Assembly: GCF_000716535.1 (NCBI RefSeq)
Contig: NZ_JNWV01000020.1
Coordinates: 62,001 to 126,000, forward strand
Source: Streptomyces flaveolus
Lineage (GTDB): Bacteria; Actinomycetota; Actinomycetes; Streptomycetales; Streptomycetaceae
Direction of reading: 5' to 3'
DNA length: 64,000 bases
Positions 8,302-17,636 of the stretch are shown piece after piece (position 1 is the stretch's first letter; every line of letters begins with the position of its first letter). Both the position numbers and the translations under genes were made by a program. The notes below the pieces were generated by a model, which was not told the DNA's origin, made no database searches, and saw only the letters and a list, made by a program, of their open reading frames with translations.

Positions 8302-9150
8302 CTATAACGCGGGGGTGCGGGAACCCGGTCTGACCAGGTTGAAGACCTCGCGGGCGGCATACCGCTTGAGGCATCGGATGATCTCGCGTCGGGTCTTGCC
8401 CTCCTGGGTGCGGCGTTCGTAGTACGCCTGGGTTCGGGGGTCGTGGCGCAGGCGGGTGAACACGATGCGGTGCAGGGCCGCGTTCGCCTGGCGGTCGCCG
8501 CCGTGGTTGAGCCGTCGCGTGATGCGCCGCCCAGAGGAGTACTCGATGGGGCTGACTCCGCAAAGGGCAGCGAAGGACGCCTCGGTGTTCAGCCGCTCGG
8601 GGTTGTCTCCCATGGTGATCAGCAGGGTGACGGCGCTGTCCGGGCCGATGCCCATCGGTACGAGTAGCTGTGGGGCGTGGTGTTCGACGAGCTGGGTCAG
8701 GCGTTGGTTCAGCTCATTGATCTGCCTGGTGAGCTGTTCGATGCGTTCGGCGAGCATGCGCAATGTCAGGTGGGTGGCCTGGGCCGCCGCGTCCTCGTCT
8801 CCCCCGCCATCGGGTGGGCTGAGGGTCAGCAGCCGGCGGGCCGAGCGATCCGGCCGGTTCACCTCGTATACCTCGACCTGCTGCGCCAGCAGGTAGCGGG
8901 ACAGGCCCGCGCCGAAGGTGCCGGTGCCCTCCACACCGGCCCGGCGCACCGTCCCCCGCTTGCGGGCCCACACAAGCAGCTGTCGATAGCCGGCCGTCGT
9001 TGCCGGAAAGGACTCGGTTCCCAAGACCTTCCCGAGCGGGGAGATCATGGCGGCGACATGCACCTCGCCGTGCGTGTCCACGCCCAGGACGACCTCTCTC
9101 CGCACGGGAGGGTCCGTGCTCGAGGAGGTGCTGCGCTGTCTGGTCGTCAT
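8302..9150 (-). CDS. IS110 family transposase, 81-residue in-frame deletion in the RuvC-like domain
   Basis: The 282-residue frame keeps the first catalytic Asp (LGVDTHGEVH) and Glu (GVEGTGTFG) of the DEDD RuvC-like domain. It jumps from RSARRLL directly to TLSPPDGGG, while copy 2 has 81 more residues there, including the SDPLDAQAA segment with the last two acidic residues. The C-terminal transposase domain, with FAALCGVSPIEYSSGRRI and its probable catalytic Ser, is intact. Adding the 81 residues gives 363, the length also reconstructed from copy 2. The deletion is 243 bp and preserves the frame. The protein should be catalytically incompetent alone. Confidence 0.85.
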   Translation of the reverse strand: MTTRQRSTSSSTDPPVRREVVLGVDTHGEVHVAAMISPLGKVLGTESFPATTAGYRQLLVWARKRGTVRRAGVEGTGTFGAGLSRYLLAQQVEVYEVNRPDRSARRLLTLSPPDGGGDEDAAAQATHLTLRMLAERIEQLTRQINELNQRLTQLVEHHAPQLLVPMGIGPDSAVTLLITMGDNPERLNTEASFAALCGVSPIEYSSGRRITRRLNHGGDRQANAALHRIVFTRLRHDPRTQAYYERRTQEGKTRREIIRCLKRYAAREVFNLVRPGSRTPAL

Positions 9151-9159
9151 GGTGGTTCG

Positions 9160-9440
9160 CCTCCCGCGTGGTGACGTGCTGGGTGGATGGCACCGGCCTG
9201 CATGGGCGGTCTGAACCGTGATGGCGCCTGGAACTCGGCAAGGCCCCTATTGGGACACGCCCTGTGGCTCGGTGGCAGGCAGCATCCCGCAACGGCAGTC
9301 GACAGGTCCGTGACTGGACACTTCGGTCATAGATCTCACGAGTCAGACCCCCGTCCGGGACGGCACTGGGCAACCGTCCCATCGATGCTGGTACAGCGGC
9401 GTGACTCGATCACTGCCGGATGACTTCGGCCGAACGGATG
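9160..9440 (-). ncRNA. Candidate IS110 bridge-RNA region, copy 1
   Basis: The non-coding DNA upstream of the transposase is strongly conserved with 28370-28650. Two blocks are nearly identical: one around 9211-9275 (with CCCCTATTGGGACACGCCC) and one around 9309-9365 (with GTGACTGGACACTTCGGTCA). Short variable tracts lie between and after them. IS110-group elements are known to transcribe a guide (bridge) RNA from this position, with conserved scaffold and variable target-binding loops. No transcript or fold was computed. Confidence 0.5.
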
Positions 9441-9769
9441 CTCAACCTGACTTAGTGCGCTGACAACGCGTTGGCTCTCGTCCATTCCTGACCGGTATCG
9501 GCAGGGATACTTCACGCAAGGAGGCGGTGCTCACCGGCTGCGGCAGCTGGGGCTCCCTCCCTGGTGATCAGGACCCCGATGGCCAACTCACCAGAAGACT
9601 CATGACCCGCATCTCAGAAGCCGTTGTCGTACCGATCACGGTGGACATCGATTCGAGTGCGCCCACGCGGCTGGGTGATCTTTCGGTGGGGCGCGCATGA
9701 AAGCAGGGCCTCCTGATCAGCTCGGGATTGTCGAAGTTCAAACGAACTGGCCAGGAGGTCGCCCGCATC

Positions 9770-10427
9770 GGGCTGAAGCCCGGCGATCGTCGTCAAGCTC
9801 AAACAGACCGTTGTCCAGGTCGACGAGGAACGCGGAGAACTGCGGCTTGTCACCCTCCTGCTCTCCGGTGCCGGCCATGCGGGCGACGACGATCGCGAAG
9901 TCGGCGAAGGGACCGGCGGAGGAGAAGACCTTGTGGCCGGTGAGCCGGTAGCCGTCGCCGTCCCGTACGGCGACGGTGCGCATGGAGCGGACGTCGGAGC
10001 CGGCGTCGGTCTCCGGTGAGGGAGAAGCAGCACGCCCTCTCGCCGCGGATGAGTGGCAGCAGGTACCTGTCCAACTGGTGCTCGCTGGCGTGCTGGAGGA
10101 GGTCGCCCGCGCACAAGGGGCCGCCCATGTCGCCGAGTACGCTGTGGCCGAGGACGCGCCCGCTGGCGCCGATCTCCTCCTTGAGGGCGGCGAGCTGGGT
10201 GTAGGTGAGGTTCTGGCCGCCGTACTCCCCGGGCAGCTGGATGCCGTAGAAGCCCAGTTCGCGGCTGCGGCGCCAGACCGGTTCGAGGTCGGCGCGGGTG
10301 AGCAAGCTGCCGGGGGTGAGGCCGCGCTCTCGTTCGTACTCGGCGAGTTCACCGTCGAGGTAGTCGCGCAGGCGGTCGACGAGTTCGGCGGTGGGTGGTC
10401 GTAGACGGGGTGGAGGGAGAAGGCCAC
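9770..10427 (-). pseudogene. Acyl-CoA dehydrogenase N-terminal fragment with two frameshifts
   Basis: The frame starts with GTG at 10427 (MAFSLHPVYDHP). It switches near 10390 to the frame that reads LGFYGIQLPGEYGGQNLTY and LLPLIRGERACCFSLT, then returns to the first frame near 10020 to read TDAGSDVRS and GYRLTGHKVFSSAG. These are typical acyl-CoA dehydrogenase N-terminal and middle-domain sequences. The homology ends near 9785 after FLVDLDNG, so the C-terminal flavin-binding helices are gone. The first lesion fits a lost base and the second a gained base. It is a relic. Confidence 0.8.
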
Positions 10428-10452
10428 GGGAGAGGCTCCGAACGGGGTGGGG

Positions 10453-10655
10453 TCAGTTGACGCGGCGGGCGGCGTGCGCCCAGAAGGGTTCGCGTACGGT
10501 CTTGCGGTCGAGCTTGCCGTTGCGCTTGTGGGGCAGTTCGGGCACGAAGTCGACCGAGCGCGGCTTCTTGAGGCGGTCCAGCCGGTCGGCGCAGAAGGCG
10601 ATCAGTTCCTCGGCTGTGACAGTCGTACCGACGGCGCCGGCCACGCCCATCACGG
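10453..10655 (-). pseudogene. C-terminal stump of an acyl-CoA synthetase (AMP-binding family)
   Basis: The readable end is TVTAEELIAFCADRL, then LKKPRSVDFVPELPHKRNGK, then the end of the frame at 10453. This is the C-terminal subdomain of adenylate-forming ligases, including the conserved Lys in NGKLDRK. Everything upstream is replaced near 10655 by unrelated sequence on the other strand. The stump lies 25 bp from the acyl-CoA dehydrogenase relic in the same orientation, so a fatty-acid oxidation operon was probably cut here. Confidence 0.75.
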
Positions 10656-10664
10656 TCAGAGCGG

Positions 10665-11290
<626 letters not shown>

Positions 11291-11332
11291 CGGCCGCCGC
11301 CGGTCGGCGCTGGTGACCCTGCCCGGCCACCC

Positions 11333-11383
<51 letters not shown>

Positions 11384-11736
11384 ACACAATGCCCGACGAC
11401 CCCGCCCGCAGTCGGTCCTCTCGGCCCACTGCCCGCACGCCACTTCGGCGGCTGCCAGCCTGGCCACCCGCGTCTCGATCTCGGCCAGCTCCTTGCGCAG
11501 CAGTTCTCAGCGCGTTCTGCCAGCTGCACCCGCTACTCGATCGTCCACGTCAACGCATCCGCGATGAAGACCCTCCCGCCGCAGAACCTACGCAACAGGC
11601 CAAGGATCTTGCCCGAGAACCGCAGCGGACACCCGTCACAGACGGTCATGTGCTATCGATCTCCACCCGGACCAGCACGAGCACTTCCCCGGGACAGCAC
11701 ACCAGCTCCGCCGATCAGCAGAAATCAGGTTGGGTG

Positions 11737-11786
11737 GGCTCGCTGCGGAACACCCCTGCTCGAGCAGGGGTGTTCCGCAGCGAGCC
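11737..11786. repeat. 50-bp perfect palindrome with no loop
   Basis: Two 25-base arms are exact reverse complements and meet at CTCGAG (11759-11764) with no spacer. The palindrome lies downstream of the minus-strand secreted-protein gene. It could act as a terminator or be a small palindromic repeat. The central GCTCGAGCAGGGG also occurs in the repeat inside the gene at 54140-54180. Confidence 0.9.
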
Positions 11787-11902
11787 GCCGTCAGAGGGCC
11801 AGAGGGGTCAGCAGATCCGGCTCTGTCGGCTTCTCCCAGGGGCGCAGGTCCGCAGCAGCCGCGCGGGGCCGCCGCGCCTGTCGGCCTTCGTTGACCGGGA
11901 GG

Positions 11903-12475
11903 TCAGGCGGCCGACCTCGGGTCGATCTTCCAGCGCATGTTGGTGGGCGCGTTGGTTCCGGTGAAGTGCTTGAGGGTCACGTACACATCAGGGTGGGGGT
12001 AGTTCTGCGACTGCGAAGTGATTGCCCACTGCCGGAAGTTCGCTCCGGCTGGAGTGATGGTGTAGGTCTCGGAGGTGCCGTCCTCGCGGACGATCCAGTC
12101 CTGTGCCGGACCGTCGTTGCAGTTGGTCACGGTCAGCGGGCCGTTGTCCTTCGCGTTGTCCGGCACCGTCAAGCAGGCCGGGGTCGGGTTCTTGATCGGT
12201 TCGGTCTCGATGACGTAGTGGTCGCCGTACTTCTGCTTGAGTCGCCAGACCGACCCCGAGCCCTCATTGGCCAGCGGCCAGGGGTACCACACCTGGACGT
12301 ACTGTGGCCGGTTCTCATTCTGAGTGTCGGTCTGCAGGTAGAAGCCGGTCGATGCGTTGCTGATGATCACCGCCTGGTTGCTCGGGGGGTAGCCGGGGCC
12401 GTTGGCTGCGGCCGGGGCGGCCGCAGCCACGCTTGCGGAGAGTGCCAAACCGAGCAGGAGGGCGATCTTGCGCAT
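11903..12475 (-). CDS. Secreted ricin-type beta-trefoil (RICIN-like) protein
   Basis: This is a 190-residue protein with a classical signal peptide (MRKIALLLGLALSASVAAAA, cleavage probably after PAAA). The mature part has RICIN-like features: CLTVPDNAKDNGPLTV, then TNCNDGPAQDWIV, with the C..Q.W pattern and a probable disulfide between the two Cys residues. It is not fused to an enzyme domain, so it may be a stand-alone lectin or carbohydrate-binding protein. An AAAGGGA ribosome-binding site precedes the ATG at 12475. The 50-bp palindrome lies about 115 bp downstream. Confidence 0.75.
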   Translation of the reverse strand: MRKIALLLGLALSASVAAAAPAAANGPGYPPSNQAVIISNASTGFYLQTDTQNENRPQYVQVWYPWPLANEGSGSVWRLKQKYGDHYVIETEPIKNPTPACLTVPDNAKDNGPLTVTNCNDGPAQDWIVREDGTSETYTITPAGANFRQWAITSQSQNYPHPDVYVTLKHFTGTNAPTNMRWKIDPRSAA

Positions 12476-12946
12476 GGACGGTCCCTTTCGTCGAGCGGCA
12501 TCTGCCGGGGGTATCTGTCGTCGACGTCCCTGCCCCTACGGTCGACTGCCAAAAGAGCCCGCCCCGGAATGACTCCGAATGAGGGAGGGGTGTCCGGATT
12601 GGCGTACGGCTCGACGGCCACTTCTGGATCACGTGGCGGAGATTGTGCAGGATGCGGTCGTCGGGGCCGACGAGCGCCGCCCCGGCGGTGACGTGGCCGG
12701 GCCAGGGTTTGCGGTTGGTGAGGTCGTCGCCGTCGTCCAGAAGGCCGAGGAACCGCACCGACATCCACCAGGTCGCAGTCATCGGCACGGCCGTGCGCCC
12801 CTGGTTACGCCCCCGGTGCGCATCTTCGTCACTCCTTCGTGGCATTTCGGTCTCGGACTGCAGTGGTGAAGATCAGCTGTGTGGCGCGCCGGGGGTTCGG
12901 TCCGGTCGGCGCCGCATCCCCGTGGGTGCGTCGAGAGGAGTGAGCT
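12476..12946. other. Intergenic region upstream of two divergent genes
   Basis: No gene is supported here. The region should hold the promoters for the ricin-like gene (minus) and the MpaB-type gene (plus). I saw no strong palindrome. Confidence 0.4.
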
Positions 12947-14113
12947 GTGACCTTGACGGCTGAGACCGTGGAAGCCGAGATGGAGGCCGCAAACCAGGAG
13001 GGAGACCCGGCTGCGGACGCGCTGGTGTCCGATCTCATCGACAACAGGGAGGTCGACGGCGTCAACGGCCTGTTCCGCACCATCGGGACACTCAAGCCCC
13101 GCATGCCCATGGACGAGCTGTCCAACCTTCCAGAACGGCTCGCGCAGTTCCTGCACGATGCCTCCGAACAGCCGCCCGGCTGGAGCGAGGCCGACGTCAA
13201 GGCCGCGGAAGCCTTCTTCGCTCACCACCACGGCGTGGCCTCCATGCTGCAGGGCACCGTCGGCCTGATCGGCACTTACCTCTCCCCGACCGGCGCCTAC
13301 ACCCTGCGCACCACCGGGCGCCTGGGCGGCGTGGACGGTCCCGGCCGGCGGCTGTCGCAGTCCTCGCGCCTGTTCATCGGCATGGGTGACAAGGACGCCC
13401 TGCGCAACGGCACCCTGGCGGCGACCGTGACCAAGGTACGCCTGGTCCACGCCTCCGTCCGCCAGCTGCACAAGAAGAGCGGCCAGTGGGACTACGCCAA
13501 GTGGGGCGAGCCCGTCTCGCAGAAGTACACCACCGGCGCCATCGGCGTCTTCAGCGTTCAGATCCTCCAGGCTATGAAGAACCTCGGCGTCCATGTGGCG
13601 CACGACGACGCGCAGGGCTTCGTGAACGCCTGGCACTACATCAACCACTACCTCGGCACCCCTGAGAAGTGGCTGATCCCCAAGGACGTCGACCTGGTCG
13701 ACCGGATCTGGAGCATCATGCGGGAAAAGGAGTGGCAGCCGGGCGAGGACTGCAATGTCATGACCGCGCAGGCGCTGAAGTTCTACAAGGAGAAGATGCT
13801 CCCGCCTGGCTTCTACGAGCCCTTCATCGCCATGATCCGCACCGCGTTCACGGACAAGTACGCCGACATGGCCGGCATCCCCAAGAGCACTGTCGACCTG
13901 GCGGCCAAGCCCGCCGCGGCCATGCACAGCCTCTTCAGCAGTACTGTCGGCGGCGTGGGCGGCGGCAGCGCGAAGAAGGCAGTCGGGGTCAACCCCCACG
14001 ACGAGATCCTCGGGGTGGCGTCGAAGGCGTTCAATCAGGTCGAGCTCTACGCCCTCACTCACGACCAGGACGACCAGCCCCAAATGCACCAGGAGCTCCA
14101 CGACAACCGCTGA
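12947..14113 (+). CDS. Oxygenase MpaB / latex-clearing protein family (DUF2236)
   Basis: The protein has 388 residues. It contains the region GTYLSPTGAYTLRTTGRL, followed by VTKVRLVHASVRQL at about residues 163-176; the His there corresponds to the axial haem ligand of Lcp-type and MpaB-type oxygenases. A typical second part follows (YAKWGEPVSQ, then TGAIGVFSVQILQAM). Members bind b-type haem and cleave polyisoprene or act in fungal mycophenolate maturation. No Tat or Sec signal is visible, so this one is probably cytoplasmic. GTG at 12947 is preceded by GAGAGGAG. The gene appears monocistronic; the substrate is unknown. Confidence 0.85.
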   Translation: MTLTAETVEAEMEAANQEGDPAADALVSDLIDNREVDGVNGLFRTIGTLKPRMPMDELSNLPERLAQFLHDASEQPPGWSEADVKAAEAFFAHHHGVASMLQGTVGLIGTYLSPTGAYTLRTTGRLGGVDGPGRRLSQSSRLFIGMGDKDALRNGTLAATVTKVRLVHASVRQLHKKSGQWDYAKWGEPVSQKYTTGAIGVFSVQILQAMKNLGVHVAHDDAQGFVNAWHYINHYLGTPEKWLIPKDVDLVDRIWSIMREKEWQPGEDCNVMTAQALKFYKEKMLPPGFYEPFIAMIRTAFTDKYADMAGIPKSTVDLAAKPAAAMHSLFSSTVGGVGGGSAKKAVGVNPHDEILGVASKAFNQVELYALTHDQDDQPQMHQELHDNR

Positions 14114-14524
14114 AGGCTCAGCCGACTCCGATACCGCCCTCGCGTGCGGGTGGTGGCATGGTCGCCGGCCAACCCTGGCCGCACTCGGCCTGGACGCCGT
14201 GGCCGCCCGCCTCCAGGCCCTCGTCGTCGACCAGACGGGCTTTGTTCACGAGAACGGTGCAGGCCGCCCGCGCGCGGGTCGCCCCGGCCGCACGACGTTC
14301 GTCTCCGGCAGAAACGACCGCCAAGGGCCGTGTCCTGTTCAGCGGGGTGCTCCGGCCCGCCGGGTGCCAGACGGCTGTGCACACCAAGGGCATCGATGAA
14401 CAGTTCCACAGGCACCCGATGATCAGGACGGAGATCAAAGACGTCCGGCCCCTGGGTACGGGGCAGCGCGACAGCCGCCGCCATCAGCGGCGCCGGCGCT
14501 CGGAGGTGCCCGAACTCGTCGTGA
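14114..14524. other. Region without a recognisable gene
   Basis: Open frames on both strands lack recognisable motifs. Plus-strand 14166-14340 (AALGLDAVAARLQALVVD) looks weakly protein-like and may be a relic, but I could not place it in a family. Confidence 0.35.
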
Positions 14525-15319
14525 TCACTCTGCGTCGGCTCTCGTCCGGCGGGACCACGAGGAGCGGGAAGGGCGGTGGTGGTGGAGGACGAGCAGGGCC
14601 AGGGCCCCGGTTGCTGCGGACCAGGCGAGGGAGAGCAGGCCGTGAGACCAGGGAGTCTGGGGGGTGAGGGCTGAGCTCAGCGCCAGCTGGTTCACGCCGT
14701 ACAGAGGGAGCGCGGACACGCCTGCCACATCCATGAGTGTGTTGAAGACGGGGTTCTGCAGACCGGTGTCGACCAGGCTGAGCATGATGATCAGGAAGAA
14801 GCCCTCCAGCTCGCCGCGGACCAGGGAGCCGAGGAGAAGCCCGATGCCGCCGTAGGCGAGGCCGGCGCCCGCGAGGGCCAGCCCCAGGGGGCCTGCGTGG
14901 CGTACGGGCAGGGAAGCCCACAGCAGGATCGTGGTGTAAAGGGCCAGCGCGACGGCGGTGAGGGCGATGGCAGTGAGCTTGGCCAGCAGCATCGGCAGCC
15001 GGGGGTAGCCGGCCAGCAGCAGACGGCGGTCCATCTGACGGGACTGGAAGGTCTCCGTGAAAGTGATGAAGCCGGCGACCATGGTGACGGCGCCCAGCGC
15101 GCTGGCCACCTGGCCCAGCTGGCTGGCCGGAGCAGAGACAGGGACGCTGATGGCGTCCAGCCGGATGCGCACCACTTGGTCGGATGTGCACAGGCGTGCC
15201 ACCGCGACCCAGACGGGAATGAACGCGACTGCCAAGGCCAGGGCCAGCCGGTTGCGCAGGTGGCCCAGCAGAGTGCAGCGCAGGAGCTCGGTGAAGGCCG
15301 TCCAGGTGGGTTTCAGCAC
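14525..15319 (-). CDS. ABC transporter permease
   Basis: This 264-residue integral membrane protein has about six hydrophobic helices, for example ALALAVAFIPVWVAVARL and GALALLVLHH. It starts with GTG at 15319 and overlaps the end of the ATPase gene by 7 bp, so the two are translationally coupled. No extracellular binding domain is present, which fits an ABC-2-like or CcmB-like exporter permease. With the single ATPase it would form a two-component export system. The substrate is unknown; the adjacent terpenoid genes are one possible context. Confidence 0.8.
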   Translation of the reverse strand: MLKPTWTAFTELLRCTLLGHLRNRLALALAVAFIPVWVAVARLCTSDQVVRIRLDAISVPVSAPASQLGQVASALGAVTMVAGFITFTETFQSRQMDRRLLLAGYPRLPMLLAKLTAIALTAVALALYTTILLWASLPVRHAGPLGLALAGAGLAYGGIGLLLGSLVRGELEGFFLIIMLSLVDTGLQNPVFNTLMDVAGVSALPLYGVNQLALSSALTPQTPWSHGLLSLAWSAATGALALLVLHHHRPSRSSWSRRTRADAE

Positions 15320-15948
15320 TCGGTCTCCTCGAAGTGCAGACGGCCCTGGCGCAGATGCGCGATCGCGTCGAAGTGGTGTGCGTCGTGCAGCAGGTGAGAG
15401 ACCACGATGATCGACCGGCCCTGATCGCGCAGGGCGGCGGCCAGGGCCCAGAACCGCTGGTGGGTGTCCCAGTCGAAGCCCTGATAGGGCTCGTCCAGGA
15501 CCAGCAGGTGTGGATCGTGCATGAGAGCGATCAGCAGGTTCAGCTTCTGCCGCGTTCCCCCACTGAGTTCGCCGACCTGCTGTCGTCGGCAGGCGGTCAT
15601 CGCCAGCAGCTCCATCAGCTCGCCGGCCCGTTCCAGTGTGGCCAGCCGGTAGGCCCTCTGGAACAACCGCAGATGCTGTTCGACGGTGAACGCGTCGTTC
15701 AGTACGGCCCGTTGCGGGCAGTACCCCACTGCGCCAGTCCGTGTCACCGTGCCGCGGTCGGGTGCGAGGTGGCCTACGGCGATCTGCAGCAGAGTGCTCT
15801 TTCCCGCACCGTTCTCGCCGACGACTCCCACCAGCGTCCCGGCAGACACGTCAAGGTACACATCGCGCAGGACCTGCCGGCCGCCGTACGCCTTGCAGAC
15901 TCCGCTGATCCGCAGCCGTGGCCGGGGGCGCGTCGTTACTGCGTGCAC
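15313..15948 (-). CDS. ABC transporter ATP-binding protein
   Basis: The protein has 211 residues from the GTG at 15948. Walker A is GENGAGKST at about residues 44-52, the signature is LSGGTRQKL, Walker B is LLVLDEP, and the H-loop is VSHLLHD. The frame stays open upstream to 16290, but that part lacks domain structure and would overlap the divergent FMO gene; GAGGGG 5 bases upstream supports the GTG. The nucleotide-binding domain is compact, as in exporters paired with six-helix permeases. It is coupled to the downstream permease gene. Confidence 0.88.
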   Translation of the reverse strand: MHAVTTRPRPRLRISGVCKAYGGRQVLRDVYLDVSAGTLVGVVGENGAGKSTLLQIAVGHLAPDRGTVTRTGAVGYCPQRAVLNDAFTVEQHLRLFQRAYRLATLERAGELMELLAMTACRRQQVGELSGGTRQKLNLLIALMHDPHLLVLDEPYQGFDWDTHQRFWALAAALRDQGRSIIVVSHLLHDAHHFDAIAHLRQGRLHFEETEC

Positions 15949-16252
15949 ATGAACCCCTCGAAGGAATCGGACAGGTGGAGCGAGCCGTTCCGGAGGGAGC
16001 CCGTGGAGGCCGGGGCCGCGCAGGCTCATGCTTGGCTGGCCTGCGCGGCTCATGACCCGGTAGGGACCTGCGAGTAAGGGCGGCGCCGCCTCAGCCCCTT
16101 GCGGGCCGGCTCTTGGGACGACCGAACCCTCGCGCAACGTCTGCTGCCGGGTGACCAACGAGTCCGCACCGCCGGTGTAACGGCAGTCACCTCCTGTGTC
16201 ACATCTGGGAGTTGGGCGTGACATACGCCGCGGTCTGCCGTTGTAGGAGGCG
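15949..16252. promoter_or_regulatory. Divergent promoter region with inverted repeats
   Basis: The gap separates the ABC operon (minus) from the flavin monooxygenase gene (plus). TGTCAC (about 16197) and GTGACA (about 16218) form a 6-bp inverted repeat with a 15-base spacer. AACGGCAG and CTGCCGTT flank it as an outer pair. These may be operators; no cognate regulator is adjacent. Confidence 0.4.
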
Positions 16253-17482
16253 ATGTCCCCCACACCACAGCGAGACTTCAGTGCTCCCACGATCGTGATC
16301 GGAGCCGGCCCACACGGCTTGGCGGCCGCCGCACTGCTGAACCGCTCCGGCGAGCCGACCGTGATCCTCGAACGGTCGGACCGCGTGGGAGCGAGCTGGG
16401 CGCAGCGCTACGACCACCTGCGTTTGCACACCACTCCCGGCACGTCGAAACTCCCCGGCCTGCCCATTCCGCGTCAGGCGGGTCCTTGGGTGAGCCGGGA
16501 CGACTATGTGCGCTACCTGGAGCACTACGTCGCCCATCACCGACTCGACGTCCGGGTGAACACGGAGGTGCAGCGCATCGAACGGGCCGAGCCAGGTTCG
16601 AGAGCACGATGGCTGGTGCACACTGCAGACGGTCCGGTACCCGCTGGTGCGGTCGTGGTGGCCACCGGCCGCTGCCACACGCCTCACACTCCGCGCTGGC
16701 CAGGGCGTGCGACGTTCACCGGCACCCTGCTGCACTCGGCCCACTACCGCTCTGCGATCCCCTACCGGGGGCGGGACGTGCTGGTGGTCGGCGCCGGCAA
16801 CAGCGGTACCGAGATTGCGAGTGTCCTGGCCGGGGCCGGAGCCGAACGGGTACGGATCTCTATTCGCACCCCACCCAACATCCTGCCCCGCTCCAGCGCA
16901 CGATGGCATGCGGCCGGCCGGCTGACGGAGGTCCTCCCAATGGCGTGGCGTGACCGCACCTCCCTGCTCACGCAACGTCTCGCGGTGCCCGACCTGACCT
17001 CACGAGGACTGCCCCGGCCCGGCACCGGTCTGTACACCCGCAATGTCCGAGAAGGGGTCAACCCGGTGCTCGACCACGGCTTCGTGGACGCCGTCCTGTC
17101 CGGCCGGGTCGAGCCGGTCGCCGCCGTCGAGGCGTTCGACGGCTCGGACGTGGTACTGGCCGACGGCACCCGGCTGCGACCCGACAAGGTCATCGCCGCC
17201 ACGGGGTTCCGGTCCGACCTGCACGACCTGGTGGGGACCCTGGGCGTACTCGACGACGCCGGGCAGCCCCTCGCCGTAGGCGGGCAGTGCCACCCTACGG
17301 CCCCGCGCCTGTACTTCACCGGATACACCAACCCCCTCACGGGTGTCCTTCGCCAAGCGGGCGTCGAGGCGCGCGCGATTACCCATGCGTTGCGACGGGA
17401 GAAGGCGCGGCCAGCCCTTCCCCTCCCTCGGCCCGGCGACCGCACGGCCGACGCACTCGACAACGGGCACGCACCGGGCTGA
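16253..17482 (+). CDS. Flavin-containing monooxygenase, YUCCA-like
   Basis: This 409-residue protein carries two Rossmann motifs: VIGAGPHGLAAA for FAD near residue 15 and VVGAGNSGTEIA for NADPH near residue 178. Between them FTGTLLHSAHY fits the FMO signature. The C-terminal part has VIAATGFRSDL, common in group B monooxygenases. The start has a strong AGGAGG ribosome-binding site. It faces the methyltransferase and terpene synthase-P450 genes across a terminator hairpin, so it is not in their operon. It could be a tailoring oxidase of the same pathway, but that is only inferred from proximity. Confidence 0.88.
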   Translation: MSPTPQRDFSAPTIVIGAGPHGLAAAALLNRSGEPTVILERSDRVGASWAQRYDHLRLHTTPGTSKLPGLPIPRQAGPWVSRDDYVRYLEHYVAHHRLDVRVNTEVQRIERAEPGSRARWLVHTADGPVPAGAVVVATGRCHTPHTPRWPGRATFTGTLLHSAHYRSAIPYRGRDVLVVGAGNSGTEIASVLAGAGAERVRISIRTPPNILPRSSARWHAAGRLTEVLPMAWRDRTSLLTQRLAVPDLTSRGLPRPGTGLYTRNVREGVNPVLDHGFVDAVLSGRVEPVAAVEAFDGSDVVLADGTRLRPDKVIAATGFRSDLHDLVGTLGVLDDAGQPLAVGGQCHPTAPRLYFTGYTNPLTGVLRQAGVEARAITHALRREKARPALPLPRPGDRTADALDNGHAPG

Positions 17483-17549
17483 CGGGAGCTGTTGGGCTCG
17501 GATGCCGGTCGCCGACAGGGCGCCGCGGCAGAACTCGCCGCTCGTCTTT

Positions 17550-17591
17550 CCGGATGCGTCCGCACCGGGGGGTGCAGCACGACGCATCCGG
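17550..17591. terminator. Bidirectional terminator hairpin between convergent genes
   Basis: An 11-bp perfect stem (CCGGATGCGTC at 17550-17560 with GACGCATCCGG at 17581-17591) encloses a smaller hairpin, GCACC / GGTGC. It sits between the convergent FMO and methyltransferase genes. Confidence 0.8.
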
Positions 17592-17636
17592 GCCCTCGTG
17601 GTCGGTGCGAGAGGGGTGGTGCTGCTCAGGTCGCGG

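Larger units (their letters stand above)
8298..9450 (-). mobile_element. IS110-family element, copy 1 (internally deleted)
   Basis: Limits were set by comparison with copy 2 at 27364-28662. Both share the outer sequence GCCCCTATAACG downstream of the transposase, and similarity on the other side ends near 9450. The element holds the transposase gene and a 300-bp non-coding upstream segment conserved with copy 2. IS110 elements have no classical terminal repeats, so the exact ends are uncertain by several bases. Confidence 0.75.
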
